This document shows positions 7,752 through 15,240 of a DNA stretch of 64,000 bases, piece by piece. The DNA comes from Pontibacter actiniarum. Its GTDB lineage: Bacteria; Bacteroidota; Bacteroidia; Cytophagales; Hymenobacteraceae. The stretch lies in assembly GCF_003585765.1 (NCBI RefSeq), contig NZ_CP021235.1, positions 4,588,001-4,652,000 on the forward strand, written 5' to 3'. The notes under the pieces are model-generated. The model did no database searches. It was given only the letters and a program-made list of their open reading frames with translations, and was not told the DNA's origin. Position numbers and translations under genes: made by a program. Position 1 is the first letter of the stretch, and each line of letters starts with the position of its first letter.

Positions 7752-8663
7752 ATGAAAAGAATACTGATTACGGGCTCTAACGGGCTACTGGGCCAAAAGC
7801 TGGCCGAGCTGCTGCTGCCGAGGCAGGAGGTGGAAGTGCTGGCGACCAGCCGGGGCGACAACAAACTGGCCGAGATCTTCCCGACACTGCCGTTCAGAAG
7901 TATGGACGTGACCAAACCGGAGCAGGTAGAGCAGGTGGTGAGCGAGTTTCGCCCGACACACATTATCCATACCGCCGCCATGACCAATGTGGACCAGTGC
8001 GAGAGCGACCGCGACGGAGCGCTGTTGCTGAACCGCGATGCCGTGCAGTACCTGGTAAACGCCTGTGAGAAGTATAACGCCCACCTGATCCATGTCAGCA
8101 CAGACTTTATCTTCGACGGGGAAAATGGGCCTTACGATGAGGAAGCCGCGGCGAACCCGGTTAACTTCTACGGCGAAACAAAACTGATGGCAGAGGAGGT
8201 CGTGAAGCAGGCAAAGTGCAAGTGGGCCATCCTGCGCACGGTGCTGGTGTACGGCGTGGTGAACGACCAGGGCCGCTCCAACATTGTGCTGTGGGTGCGC
8301 GATAGCCTGCAGGCCGGCAAAGTGATCCGGGTGGTGACGGACCAGTTTCGCACGCCCACGCTGGCCGAGGACCTGGCCATGGGCTGCTGGCTGGCCGCAG
8401 CGCACGACGCAGAAGGCGTTTACAATATCTCGGGCAGCGAAATGCTGACCCCTTACGACATGGCCATGCAGGTAGCCGACTTTTTTGCGCTGGATAAATC
8501 CCTGGTGGACAAAGCAGACGGCAGCACCTTTACGCAGCCGGCCAAACGACCGGCGCGCACCGGTTTTATCATCCGCAAGGCGGAAACCGAGCTGGGGTAC
8601 CGCCCGCATACCTTCGCGGAGGGCATCCGGGTGGTGGCGGAGCAAGCCCCTGTGTCACGGTAG
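7752..8663 (+). CDS. SDR-family reductase, RmlD/dTDP-4-dehydrorhamnose reductase-like
   Basis: A 303-residue extended SDR with the NAD(P)-binding motif ITGSNGLLGQKL at the N-terminus, HTAAMTNVDQCE, the catalytic region HVSTDFIFDGENGPYDE, and the YxxxK pair in NFYGETKLMAEE. This is the RmlD_sub_bind pattern. The gene is not in a rhamnose operon, so the exact sugar substrate is uncertain. It starts two bases after the cyclophilin stop. Confidence 0.85.
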   Translation: MKRILITGSNGLLGQKLAELLLPRQEVEVLATSRGDNKLAEIFPTLPFRSMDVTKPEQVEQVVSEFRPTHIIHTAAMTNVDQCESDRDGALLLNRDAVQYLVNACEKYNAHLIHVSTDFIFDGENGPYDEEAAANPVNFYGETKLMAEEVVKQAKCKWAILRTVLVYGVVNDQGRSNIVLWVRDSLQAGKVIRVVTDQFRTPTLAEDLAMGCWLAAAHDAEGVYNISGSEMLTPYDMAMQVADFFALDKSLVDKADGSTFTQPAKRPARTGFIIRKAETELGYRPHTFAEGIRVVAEQAPVSR

Positions 8664-8818
8664 CTGTACCGAAGCGCCTGCTATGCAGGTTAAACATTAA
8701 AAATATCTGATTTTTAATGGTGCTGTCCTAAGCATTACCTATATTGTGTGCCTAAATTTCAGTGAATTACGACCTTAATACCTTAATCTAACTAAACTAA
8801 ACACTTCTACCCTTTTTT

Positions 8819-10471
8819 ATGAGTGCTAACAAAGAATCCTGGGGCTCGCGCGTCGGTCTGATTTTGGCGATGGCCGGTAATGCCGTAGGTCTCGGAAACT
8901 TCCTGCGCTTTCCGGTGCAGGCAGTACAAAATGGCGGCGGCGCCTTCATCATCCCTTACCTTGTCTGTTTTTTGGTCATGGGTATTCCCCTCCTCTGGAT
9001 AGAGTGGTCTATGGGCCGCTTCGGAGGAAAGTTCGGGCACCACTCCACACCCTTCATCGTGGACACCATGCACAAGAACCGCCTCTGGAAATACATTGGC
9101 GTGTTCGGTATCTGGACAAACATTGCCGTTGCCTCCTACTATTGCTACCTGGAGTCCTGGACGCTTTCTTATGTGATGCACTCGCTGGCCGGCACTTTCG
9201 CTGACCTGGATCAGGATGGCGTGGCCGCTTTCTTTAACGAGTACGTGTCCATTGGCAAGTCTACGCTGGGCATACCGTTCGAGCCGGTTGTGTTCTTCGT
9301 GCTGTGCCTGCTGCTGAACACCTGGATTCTGTCGCAGGGGCTGGCAAAAGGCGTGGAGCGTGTGGCAAAAGTGGGGATGCCAATGCTGATCGTGTTCGGC
9401 GCGTTTCTGGCCTACAAAGGCTTTACGGTGTCAGCCGGTGAGAACGGTGCCATTAACGACAGCGCCGTAGGCCTCAACTTCCTCTGGACTCCGAACTATG
9501 AGCAGCTGTGGTCGCCAACCGTGTGGCTTGCCGCTGCCGGTCAGATTTTCTTCACCCTGTCAGTGGGTATGGGTACGGTGCACTGCTATGCTTCCTACGT
9601 ACGCTCTAAAGACGATATCGCCCTGAACGCCATGTCAGCGGGCTGGATGAACGAGTTTGTGGAAGTTGTGCTGGGCAGCTCCATCCTGATCCCGATCTCT
9701 ATCGGTTACCTGGGCATTGACCGCGTAACAGAACTTGTACAGCTGGGTGGCCTGGGCCTTGGCTTTAAAACGCTGCCGTACCTGTTCTTCCAGTGGGGCG
9801 ATGTGATCGGTGCCGTGGCTGGCTTTATGTGGTTCGGTTTGCTGTTTTTCGCCGGCATTACCTCCTCCCTGGCCATGGGTACGCCTTGGATCGGCTTCCT
9901 GCAGGACGAGTTTAACTGGAAGCGTAAGTCTGCGGCCTGGTCTTTCGGCCTGATCGTGCTCATCCTGGGCATGCCTACGGTGCTGTTCTTCAAGTATGGC
10001 GTTTTTGATGAGTATGACTACTGGGCAGGTACCGTGTCGCTGGTGGTGTTTGCCCTCTTCGAGACAATTCTGTTTGCGTGGGTGTTTGGCATGAACAAAG
10101 GCTGGCGCGAAATTACCTCTGGCGCCGATATCAAGGTGCCGGGTATCTACCGCTTCATCATCAAGTTCATCACGCCGCTGTTGCTGCTGTGGGTGTTTGT
10201 TGGCTCGCTGGTTACGCCGAAGGGCGGCGACTGGGGCAAAGCCTTTGCCGGAGAGTGGGTGCTGGACGATGGCTCCATCATCAACAAGCTTAAGAACGTA
10301 AGCCTGAAGCGCCAGCTGGCTGAGGCCACAGACCCGGCCGTAATTCAGCAGCTGCAGGACACGCTGTTCTTCGTGAACGCTTCGCGTATACTATTGGTAA
10401 CCGTATTCCTGAGCATCGCGCTGCTGGTGTACATTGCCTACAAAAAAAGAGTTAGAGAAGGAAGAATTTAA
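8819..10471 (+). CDS. sodium-dependent amino acid transporter (NSS/SNF family)
   Basis: A 550-residue inner-membrane protein with about twelve hydrophobic segments. The NSS substrate/sodium signature is at the start: WGSRVGLILAMAGNAVGLGNFLRFP, NGGGAFIIPY. It uses the sodium gradient to import amino acids. It is followed five bases later by a 52-residue single-helix protein of the MetS type, which in other bacteria is required by the partner transporter (MetP/MetS for methionine and alanine). That makes this a two-component NSS importer, with methionine or alanine the first candidates. Confidence 0.92.
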   Translation: MSANKESWGSRVGLILAMAGNAVGLGNFLRFPVQAVQNGGGAFIIPYLVCFLVMGIPLLWIEWSMGRFGGKFGHHSTPFIVDTMHKNRLWKYIGVFGIWTNIAVASYYCYLESWTLSYVMHSLAGTFADLDQDGVAAFFNEYVSIGKSTLGIPFEPVVFFVLCLLLNTWILSQGLAKGVERVAKVGMPMLIVFGAFLAYKGFTVSAGENGAINDSAVGLNFLWTPNYEQLWSPTVWLAAAGQIFFTLSVGMGTVHCYASYVRSKDDIALNAMSAGWMNEFVEVVLGSSILIPISIGYLGIDRVTELVQLGGLGLGFKTLPYLFFQWGDVIGAVAGFMWFGLLFFAGITSSLAMGTPWIGFLQDEFNWKRKSAAWSFGLIVLILGMPTVLFFKYGVFDEYDYWAGTVSLVVFALFETILFAWVFGMNKGWREITSGADIKVPGIYRFIIKFITPLLLLWVFVGSLVTPKGGDWGKAFAGEWVLDDGSIINKLKNVSLKRQLAEATDPAVIQQLQDTLFFVNASRILLVTVFLSIALLVYIAYKKRVREGRI

Positions 10472-10476
10472 TCACC

Positions 10477-10635
10477 ATGAATACATCTGCACTAGTTGTC
10501 ATGCTTACCACCATGCTGTTGGTAACGGGCTTAATGATCTACTTTTTCTTTCGCGTGGTGAACACACCGCCGAAACCGGAGCCGGATTCGTACATCGATA
10601 ACGACGATGAACCGGAGCGGCAGGTAAGACCGTAG
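10477..10635 (+). CDS. MetS-type NSS transporter small subunit
   Basis: A 52-residue protein: MNTSALVVMLTTMLLVTGLM, then IYFFFRVVNTPPKPEPDSY and an acidic tail (DNDDEPERQVRP). One hydrophobic helix at residues 5-26 is followed by a cytoplasmic Pro- and Asp-rich tail, the layout of the MetS family. It starts five bases after the NSS transporter and ends eight bases before the next gene, so it is firmly in the operon. Short length and low complexity make homology hard to prove, but position and form both fit. Confidence 0.75.
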   Translation: MNTSALVVMLTTMLLVTGLMIYFFFRVVNTPPKPEPDSYIDNDDEPERQVRP

Positions 10636-10643
10636 AACGATAC

Positions 10644-11588
10644 ATGAAAAAATTAAGGCACTGGATACGCAGGAACTTTGGCTTTTCGCAGCGCGAGGTA
10701 AACGCGTTTCTGGTGCTTCTCACCTTACTGGTGCTGCTTACGGCAGCACCTTTTCTTTTTAGCTGGGTTTATACTTCGGAGAGCGGCGGCTTTACCTCCG
10801 CGCAGGACCGCCAGCTGCTCGATAGCCTGGTGGCGCAGCTGGAGGCAAAGCAACCTGAGCCGAAAGCGAAGTACGGCGTGGCAACTGTGGCGCTTCGCCC
10901 CTTTAACCCCAACCAGCTGACGGTGGAGGAGTGGCAGGCCTTCGGGTTGCCCAGGTACCTGGCGCAGCGCATCCTCAACTACCGCAGCAAAGTAGGCGAC
11001 CTGACCTACAAAGCCGAGCTAGGCAAAATCTACGGCCTTCCGGATTCTGTTTTCCAGCGGCTGTACCCGTACATACAGTTGCCCGAGGAGCGGCCGAACA
11101 AGTATAAACCGGGAGCCTACGCCGGGCGCCAGCCCACGGCCAACCCAAACTGGAGCAGCAGTCGCCCTGCGCGCGAGAAGTTCATCCTGGCGCCTTTCAA
11201 CGTCAATACCGCCGATACTACCCAGCTCAAGCAAATCCGGGGCATCGGCAGCAAGTTATCGTCCCGCATTGTAAAGTACAGGAGTGGCCTGGGTGGCTTT
11301 TATAGCATGGCGCAACTGCAGGAGGTGTATGGGCTGCAGCCCGAGGTTGTGGATAGCCTGCAGAAGTATACGTTTGTGGCGAAAGGCTACGCGCCCAATC
11401 AGCTACACCTGAACACGGCTACCGCTGATGAGCTAAAGGCGCACCCGTACATTTCCTCCAACGTGGCACGCGCTATTGTGGCCTACCGGGAGCAGCACGG
11501 CACGTATGGGCAGGTGGAGGATGTGCGGCAGGTAAAGCTGGTAACGGCGGAACTTTACGAAAAGCTGCAGCCGTACCTGGCGCTGTAG
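10644..11588 (+). CDS. membrane-anchored helix-hairpin-helix (ComEA-like) DNA-binding protein
   Basis: A 314-residue protein with one transmembrane segment near residues 20-42 (NAFLVLLTLLVLLTAAPFLF) and at least three helix-hairpin-helix repeats: FNPNQLTVEEWQAFGLP, FNVNTADTTQLKQIRGIGSK and LHLNTATADELKAHPYISSN. Such repeats bind DNA backbone without sequence specificity. ComEA-like proteins capture DNA during uptake, but in Bacteroidota this architecture is widespread and untested. It is third in the NSS-MetS cluster by spacing (eight bases), with no obvious functional link. Confidence 0.82.
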   Translation: MKKLRHWIRRNFGFSQREVNAFLVLLTLLVLLTAAPFLFSWVYTSESGGFTSAQDRQLLDSLVAQLEAKQPEPKAKYGVATVALRPFNPNQLTVEEWQAFGLPRYLAQRILNYRSKVGDLTYKAELGKIYGLPDSVFQRLYPYIQLPEERPNKYKPGAYAGRQPTANPNWSSSRPAREKFILAPFNVNTADTTQLKQIRGIGSKLSSRIVKYRSGLGGFYSMAQLQEVYGLQPEVVDSLQKYTFVAKGYAPNQLHLNTATADELKAHPYISSNVARAIVAYREQHGTYGQVEDVRQVKLVTAELYEKLQPYLAL

Positions 11589-11594
11589 GAAGGA

Positions 11595-11780
11595 TTAGTT
11601 TTTCTTTAGCAGCTTTTTGCCTGAATAGAAGGTGCCGCTCAAGCCTACTAGTAAAACAATTACTCTTCCGGTAAGCGCACCTTGGTCAAACGATGACAGC
11701 ACTTGCTTATCTAAGGTAAGCAAAGAAGTTGCAGAGGCGGCGAATAGGAGAAGAAAGACTCCAAAGACAATGGCTTTCAT
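11595..11780 (-). CDS. small membrane protein of unknown function
   Basis: A 61-residue frame with two hydrophobic segments (residues 3-20 and 39-51) and a basic tail (SGKKLLKKN). It starts just 11 bases after the terminator hairpin of the Bor-like gene, and I see no separate promoter. Its end lies six bases from the convergent helix-hairpin-helix gene. The composition looks like a real membrane peptide, but I recognise no family and it could be spurious. Confidence 0.5.
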   Translation of the reverse strand: MKAIVFGVFLLLFAASATSLLTLDKQVLSSFDQGALTGRVIVLLVGLSGTFYSGKKLLKKN

Positions 11781-11791
11781 GTTATACAGTA

Positions 11792-11825
11792 AAAAAGGGC
11801 GGAGAAGTATGCCTCCGCCCTTTTT
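11792..11825 (-). terminator. intrinsic terminator after Bor-like gene
   Basis: A 13-bp perfect stem (11792-11804 with 11813-11825, loop 8) with a T run on the minus strand. Confidence 0.85.
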
Positions 11826-11827
11826 GA

Positions 11828-12121
11828 TTATTTTGTAACGGTGGTGGTAGTTGGGTTGTAAAGGCCAAAGGTAAGCCCGTTTATCAACCCGTCCACAAAT
11901 GAGTGCTCCACTTTAACCGTGTAGTCCTGAGCACCACCGGCCATTTCAGCAGGGTTTGATGTGCTGATGGGAGCCAGACCATAAACTACATAATGATTCT
12001 TTTTCTTTACCTCTACATTTGACTGAGCACCTTTTCCAACAGAGAAGGTGTAGGTGTAGCAGGATGTCATCATAGTAGACATAAGGAAGGCAGCTCCAAA
12101 TAGCGTAAGATTTCTTTTCAT
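11828..12121 (-). CDS. Bor/Iss-like lipoprotein
   Basis: A 97-residue lipoprotein with signal peptide and lipobox MTSC (Cys21). The rest follows the Bor family (phage lambda Bor, Iss): VYGLAPISTSNPAEMAGGAQDYTVKVE aligns by eye with the lambda VSGIGQ..AAKICGGAENVVKTE region, and SFVDGLINGLTFGLYNP with TFVNGLLGFITLGIYTP. In enteric bacteria Bor/Iss raises serum resistance and is prophage-borne. Here the gene stands alone without phage genes, so the role is unknown. A terminator follows immediately. Confidence 0.75.
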   Translation of the reverse strand: MKRNLTLFGAAFLMSTMMTSCYTYTFSVGKGAQSNVEVKKKNHYVVYGLAPISTSNPAEMAGGAQDYTVKVEHSFVDGLINGLTFGLYNPTTTTVTK

Positions 12122-12234
12122 AACAATGAATTGTGCTAAAAGTACAAAAATTTAATACAGGGCAAATATATATAAATTCTAATACTTAATAGACCATTGG
12201 TGAAAAGATAGTGTGTCCTGCGCCAGGCTGTGTG

Positions 12235-13110
12235 CTACGAGGTAAAGGCCTTTGCCTGTATAAAAGTATAGAAGAACACCGCGTTCGGGCTTTTGGCCAC
12301 CGCGCGCATTTCCTCTTTCACCTTCTCTGCCAGATCGGCATCCACGTAGCCGGCCTCCAGTAACTGCGGCAGCCCGCTTAAGAGCAGCTCCGTCCAGAAG
12401 CCAATCATTTCGGCTCGCTTGGCAGGGTTTCGGTTGTCCAGGTGGTAGGTTTTGGTCTCAGTGGTGATGCGCTGGAAGCCCACTGACTGCAACAGGTTGC
12501 CGAGCTTGGCGCCCACAAACAGGTCGCCGCTTAAGTCATACTGCAAATCGTTGAACCGCATCCAGTACTGCAGCACGTTAGGCGAGTAGGGCTCCACAAA
12601 GAAGCTGGAGTTAAGCACCTCCGTGATTACGATCGGGCTGCCGGGCTTTAGTACGCGGCGCACCTCCGACAGCACCCGTGCCGGTTCCGGAATGTGCTCC
12701 AGCACCCAGCACAGAAAGGCACCGTCAAAATCTGCCTGCGACGTAAAGCTCATGTCCATGGCGTTTTCCTGCAGCAGCTCGTAACGGTCTTTGGCATACA
12801 GTACCGTAGAAAGGTACTTTCGTGCCTGGGCAATCTGTTTCTCAGAGTAATCAACGCCCGTCAGGAACAGGTGGGGGAAACGGCGCAGCAAAATCTCAGA
12901 CTGAGCCCCAACGCCACAGCCTACCTCCAACAGTTTCGTGACAGTGGAAAAGTCGATGTCGGAGTAAATCTTATTCTCCATGAACCTTGCCTGCTTGTAC
13001 AGGCGGTTCTGCTCTTCCGGAGAGTAGCCGTGCAGGTACTTCTCTTCGGGTTGTTCGTTTGATACTGCTACCATTCTGTTTGCTTGTTGTACTAAGTAAA
13101 AATATGTCAT
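12235..13110 (-). CDS. class I SAM-dependent methyltransferase
   Basis: A 291-residue protein with SAM-binding motif I LLEVGCGVGAQSEILL, motif II-like TGVDYSEKQIAQARKY, and ALLCWVLEHIPEP-like FDGAFLCWVLEHIPEPARVL with VLKPGSPIVITE, typical of Methyltransf_11/25 small-molecule methyltransferases. The substrate is not evident. The true start may be the internal ATG at 13074 (MVAVSNEQ), which removes a non-conserved lead. It is downstream of a Nudix gene by 33 bases, same strand. Confidence 0.85.
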   Translation of the reverse strand: MTYFYLVQQANRMVAVSNEQPEEKYLHGYSPEEQNRLYKQARFMENKIYSDIDFSTVTKLLEVGCGVGAQSEILLRRFPHLFLTGVDYSEKQIAQARKYLSTVLYAKDRYELLQENAMDMSFTSQADFDGAFLCWVLEHIPEPARVLSEVRRVLKPGSPIVITEVLNSSFFVEPYSPNVLQYWMRFNDLQYDLSGDLFVGAKLGNLLQSVGFQRITTETKTYHLDNRNPAKRAEMIGFWTELLLSGLPQLLEAGYVDADLAEKVKEEMRAVAKSPNAVFFYTFIQAKAFTS

Positions 13111-13143
13111 CGGCAGAGGGAGGGCCGGCGCGCTACTGCGGCC

Positions 13144-13623
13144 TTATTGCTCCATCCCGTGTATCAGTTTCTCCGCCTTCTCCAGCACCTGTTTCTCCGT
13201 TTTAAAGGCAAGCATCTCCTGGGCCTGCGCCAGTGGTACCCACCGCGCCTCGTTTACCTCATGATCGTGATCCGCAACGCTGCCGGACTCGAAAGCCAGC
13301 AGAAAGAAGTGGACAAACTTATGAAAGCGCACGCGCTGCTTGCCGCGGTCGCCCACGTACCAGTAGGTTATCGTCTCGATTTTCTGGAGGAGCCTGGTCT
13401 GGATGCCGGCTTCCTCGCGCACCTCGCGCAGGGCTGTTGCCTCGGGTGTTTCACCCGCGTCCACGATGCCCTTTGGCAGTTGCCACCGCACAGGCGTCCC
13501 CACCGATATCAGCGCCACTTCTACGCCTGCGTCCGCCATACGGTAAGCCACGCCGCCCGAAGAAACCTGGTCTACTGTTTCCAGTTTGGGTTTACCTGCG
13601 TCAGGGGGAGTTTTTGATGTCAT
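13144..13623 (-). CDS. Nudix hydrolase
   Basis: A 159-residue enzyme with a complete Nudix box at residues 52-74 (GIVDAGE, then REVREEAG), giving the metal-binding glutamates at 67, 70 and 71. Family members hydrolyse nucleoside diphosphate derivatives such as ADP-ribose, diadenosine polyphosphates or oxidised dNTPs. The PKGIVDAGE and HFFLLAFE context resembles the Ap4A/diphosphoinositol-type group, but substrate is not decidable. It shares the strand with the downstream methyltransferase. Confidence 0.88.
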   Translation of the reverse strand: MTSKTPPDAGKPKLETVDQVSSGGVAYRMADAGVEVALISVGTPVRWQLPKGIVDAGETPEATALREVREEAGIQTRLLQKIETITYWYVGDRGKQRVRFHKFVHFFLLAFESGSVADHDHEVNEARWVPLAQAQEMLAFKTEKQVLEKAEKLIHGMEQ

Positions 13624-13685
13624 CTGCTAACGTGTCAAGTACAAAGCTAGTCATAGATTTATACTTGATATGTGGCGACAAGGAT

Positions 13686-14768
13686 TTATTGCACCTTGGT
13701 GGTGTCCTGTGTTAGCTGCTTCCGCTGCTCGTTTAGCCAGAGCAGGGTGGGGTTGTAGGCCATATCGTGCACGCCCACAAACAGAAGCAGCTTTACGTTG
13801 CCGGACTCCCGGGTGAACACGACCTCTGGGTCTGCCTCCGAAAAATATTCGTCGCTGTAGTTGCCTTCCAGGCTCTCGGGTAATTTCTGCTCCTTTACGA
13901 TGTACGCCATCTGCTCCTGCGAAATGGTGTCGGAGGGGTGCGCCAGGGCGTTAAAGGCGCGGATGGAGTGGCTGGGCGGCACGAGCAGGTCGTTTATACC
14001 GTGCGCTATCAGGATGGGCACATCCTTCGCCTGTCGGATGTAGGTGCTCGGGCTGCGCTTTTTTCCTTCGGCCTCTGCTGCTGTTCCCGGGAGGGGTTTC
14101 CCCCCCAGAGCGGTTTCTATCTGGGCGATATACTTGCGGTGCGGGTAGTAGAGGTTAAAGTCATACCAGTCGGGCACATCAAAAACGGGCACCCAGGCGG
14201 CTACACCAGCCCATAGCTCAGGGTGGCGGCCGGCAGAAACCAGGGAGGTCATGGCACCGCCAGAGGCTCCCAGCAGGTAGATGCGCGATGTGTCGATGTT
14301 GGCGTGCTGCTTGGCGTACTCTACGGCATCCACCACATCCTGAATGGCCGCATCAGAGGCCATTGCCTCCGGGTTATCGAAAATGCCGCGGAAGTTGGGC
14401 TGGATAAAGGCCCAGTCATACTTCTTGGCCCAGAGCGCGAAAGGCAGCGAGGGCACTTGCAGGTAGGTGTTGCTCCAGCTGTGCAGCACCACCAGCAGCG
14501 GCTTCTTCCTGCTGGACTCAGAAGTATAAAACAAGGCTGGCTCTACCTGCCCGTCTGCAGTAGACTTAATGCGTACGTCCTGTACTTCGGGCAGGGCCTT
14601 TTTCCAGGCAGCCAGGCTCTCGGTGCTCACCTTGCCCGGGTACTTCTTTACGGTAGAGTACTGCTCCATGCGCTCAATCGGCGGGATGGGCTTGTCCTCC
14701 TGTTTACAGGAGAAGAGCCCCAGGCACAGTAGCAGCAGGAGTATAAAAGAGTGAAAGCGGGTTTTCAT
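13686..14768 (-). CDS. lipoprotein alpha/beta hydrolase (prolyl-oligopeptidase-like)
   Basis: A 360-residue secreted lipoprotein: signal peptide with lipobox LFSC (Cys21), then an alpha/beta hydrolase with oxyanion/HxW region LLVVLHSWSN, nucleophile elbow GASGG (Ser169), and a likely histidine in GVHDMAYNP near the C-terminus. An aspartate candidate lies in AHGINDLLVPP. It is probably an outer-membrane or periplasmic esterase or peptidase of the S9 type. An excellent promoter match lies upstream (CTTG, 19 bases, TACCTTTG). Confidence 0.85.
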   Translation of the reverse strand: MKTRFHSFILLLLLCLGLFSCKQEDKPIPPIERMEQYSTVKKYPGKVSTESLAAWKKALPEVQDVRIKSTADGQVEPALFYTSESSRKKPLLVVLHSWSNTYLQVPSLPFALWAKKYDWAFIQPNFRGIFDNPEAMASDAAIQDVVDAVEYAKQHANIDTSRIYLLGASGGAMTSLVSAGRHPELWAGVAAWVPVFDVPDWYDFNLYYPHRKYIAQIETALGGKPLPGTAAEAEGKKRSPSTYIRQAKDVPILIAHGINDLLVPPSHSIRAFNALAHPSDTISQEQMAYIVKEQKLPESLEGNYSDEYFSEADPEVVFTRESGNVKLLLFVGVHDMAYNPTLLWLNEQRKQLTQDTTKVQ

Positions 14769-15240
14769 TTATAGTTGTTTTAGCAGGCGCAAAGGTATGC
14801 TTTGGTTGTACTTCTACAAGAACTGCATTATGATAAAAATGTTGCACCGCACTTTGGGAGAGAAGGCAGCGCGCACGCCACAGCTCCCGTGGAGCAGAGG
14901 CCTGTGCGGGCAGTTACAACAAGCAGCCGGTTCGCTGTAATCGGGCCTTGCCAGCTTTTAAGGCGGGCGCCATGCCCAAGCCTGCAGGTAAAGCCGCTGC
15001 GGCAGGCGGCGTAGCTGAACAAGGGGCGCACGCCATTTTTAAAGGCCCTGTGCCTGCAACATACGCTGTTGGTTTGGTTACGCTTGAAGCGGCTTTCACC
15101 CGCAAGGCCACGGCAGGAAAGCACAGAAGAACCAGCCCCGCTGTTTTTGGAGCTCACTTCCAACTCTGGCCAAATCCTGCTAACTTGCTTAATTCGCTTA
15201 GACTTTCCGCTAACTTCTTTCGTTAACGGGGCAGTACACC
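14769..15240. other. GC-rich intergenic region before the large helicase
   Basis: 472 bases between divergent genes. The left 50 bases hold the hydrolase promoter. The rest is unusually GC-rich for a non-coding gap and has short frames on both strands without recognisable domains. I find no RNA gene fold and no clear promoter for the helicase. Confidence 0.5.
14790..14820 (-). promoter_or_regulatory. promoter of the lipoprotein hydrolase
   Basis: On the minus strand CTTG (14820-14817), 19 bases, then TACCTTTG (14797-14790). This is a near-ideal Bacteroidota promoter about 20 bases before the ATG at 14768. Confidence 0.6.

Noticed and set aside
14948..15226. 92-residue plus frame and 111-residue minus frame before the helicase
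   Set aside because: No signal, domain or promoter; Ala/Gly/Arg-rich translation typical of random GC-rich sequence.
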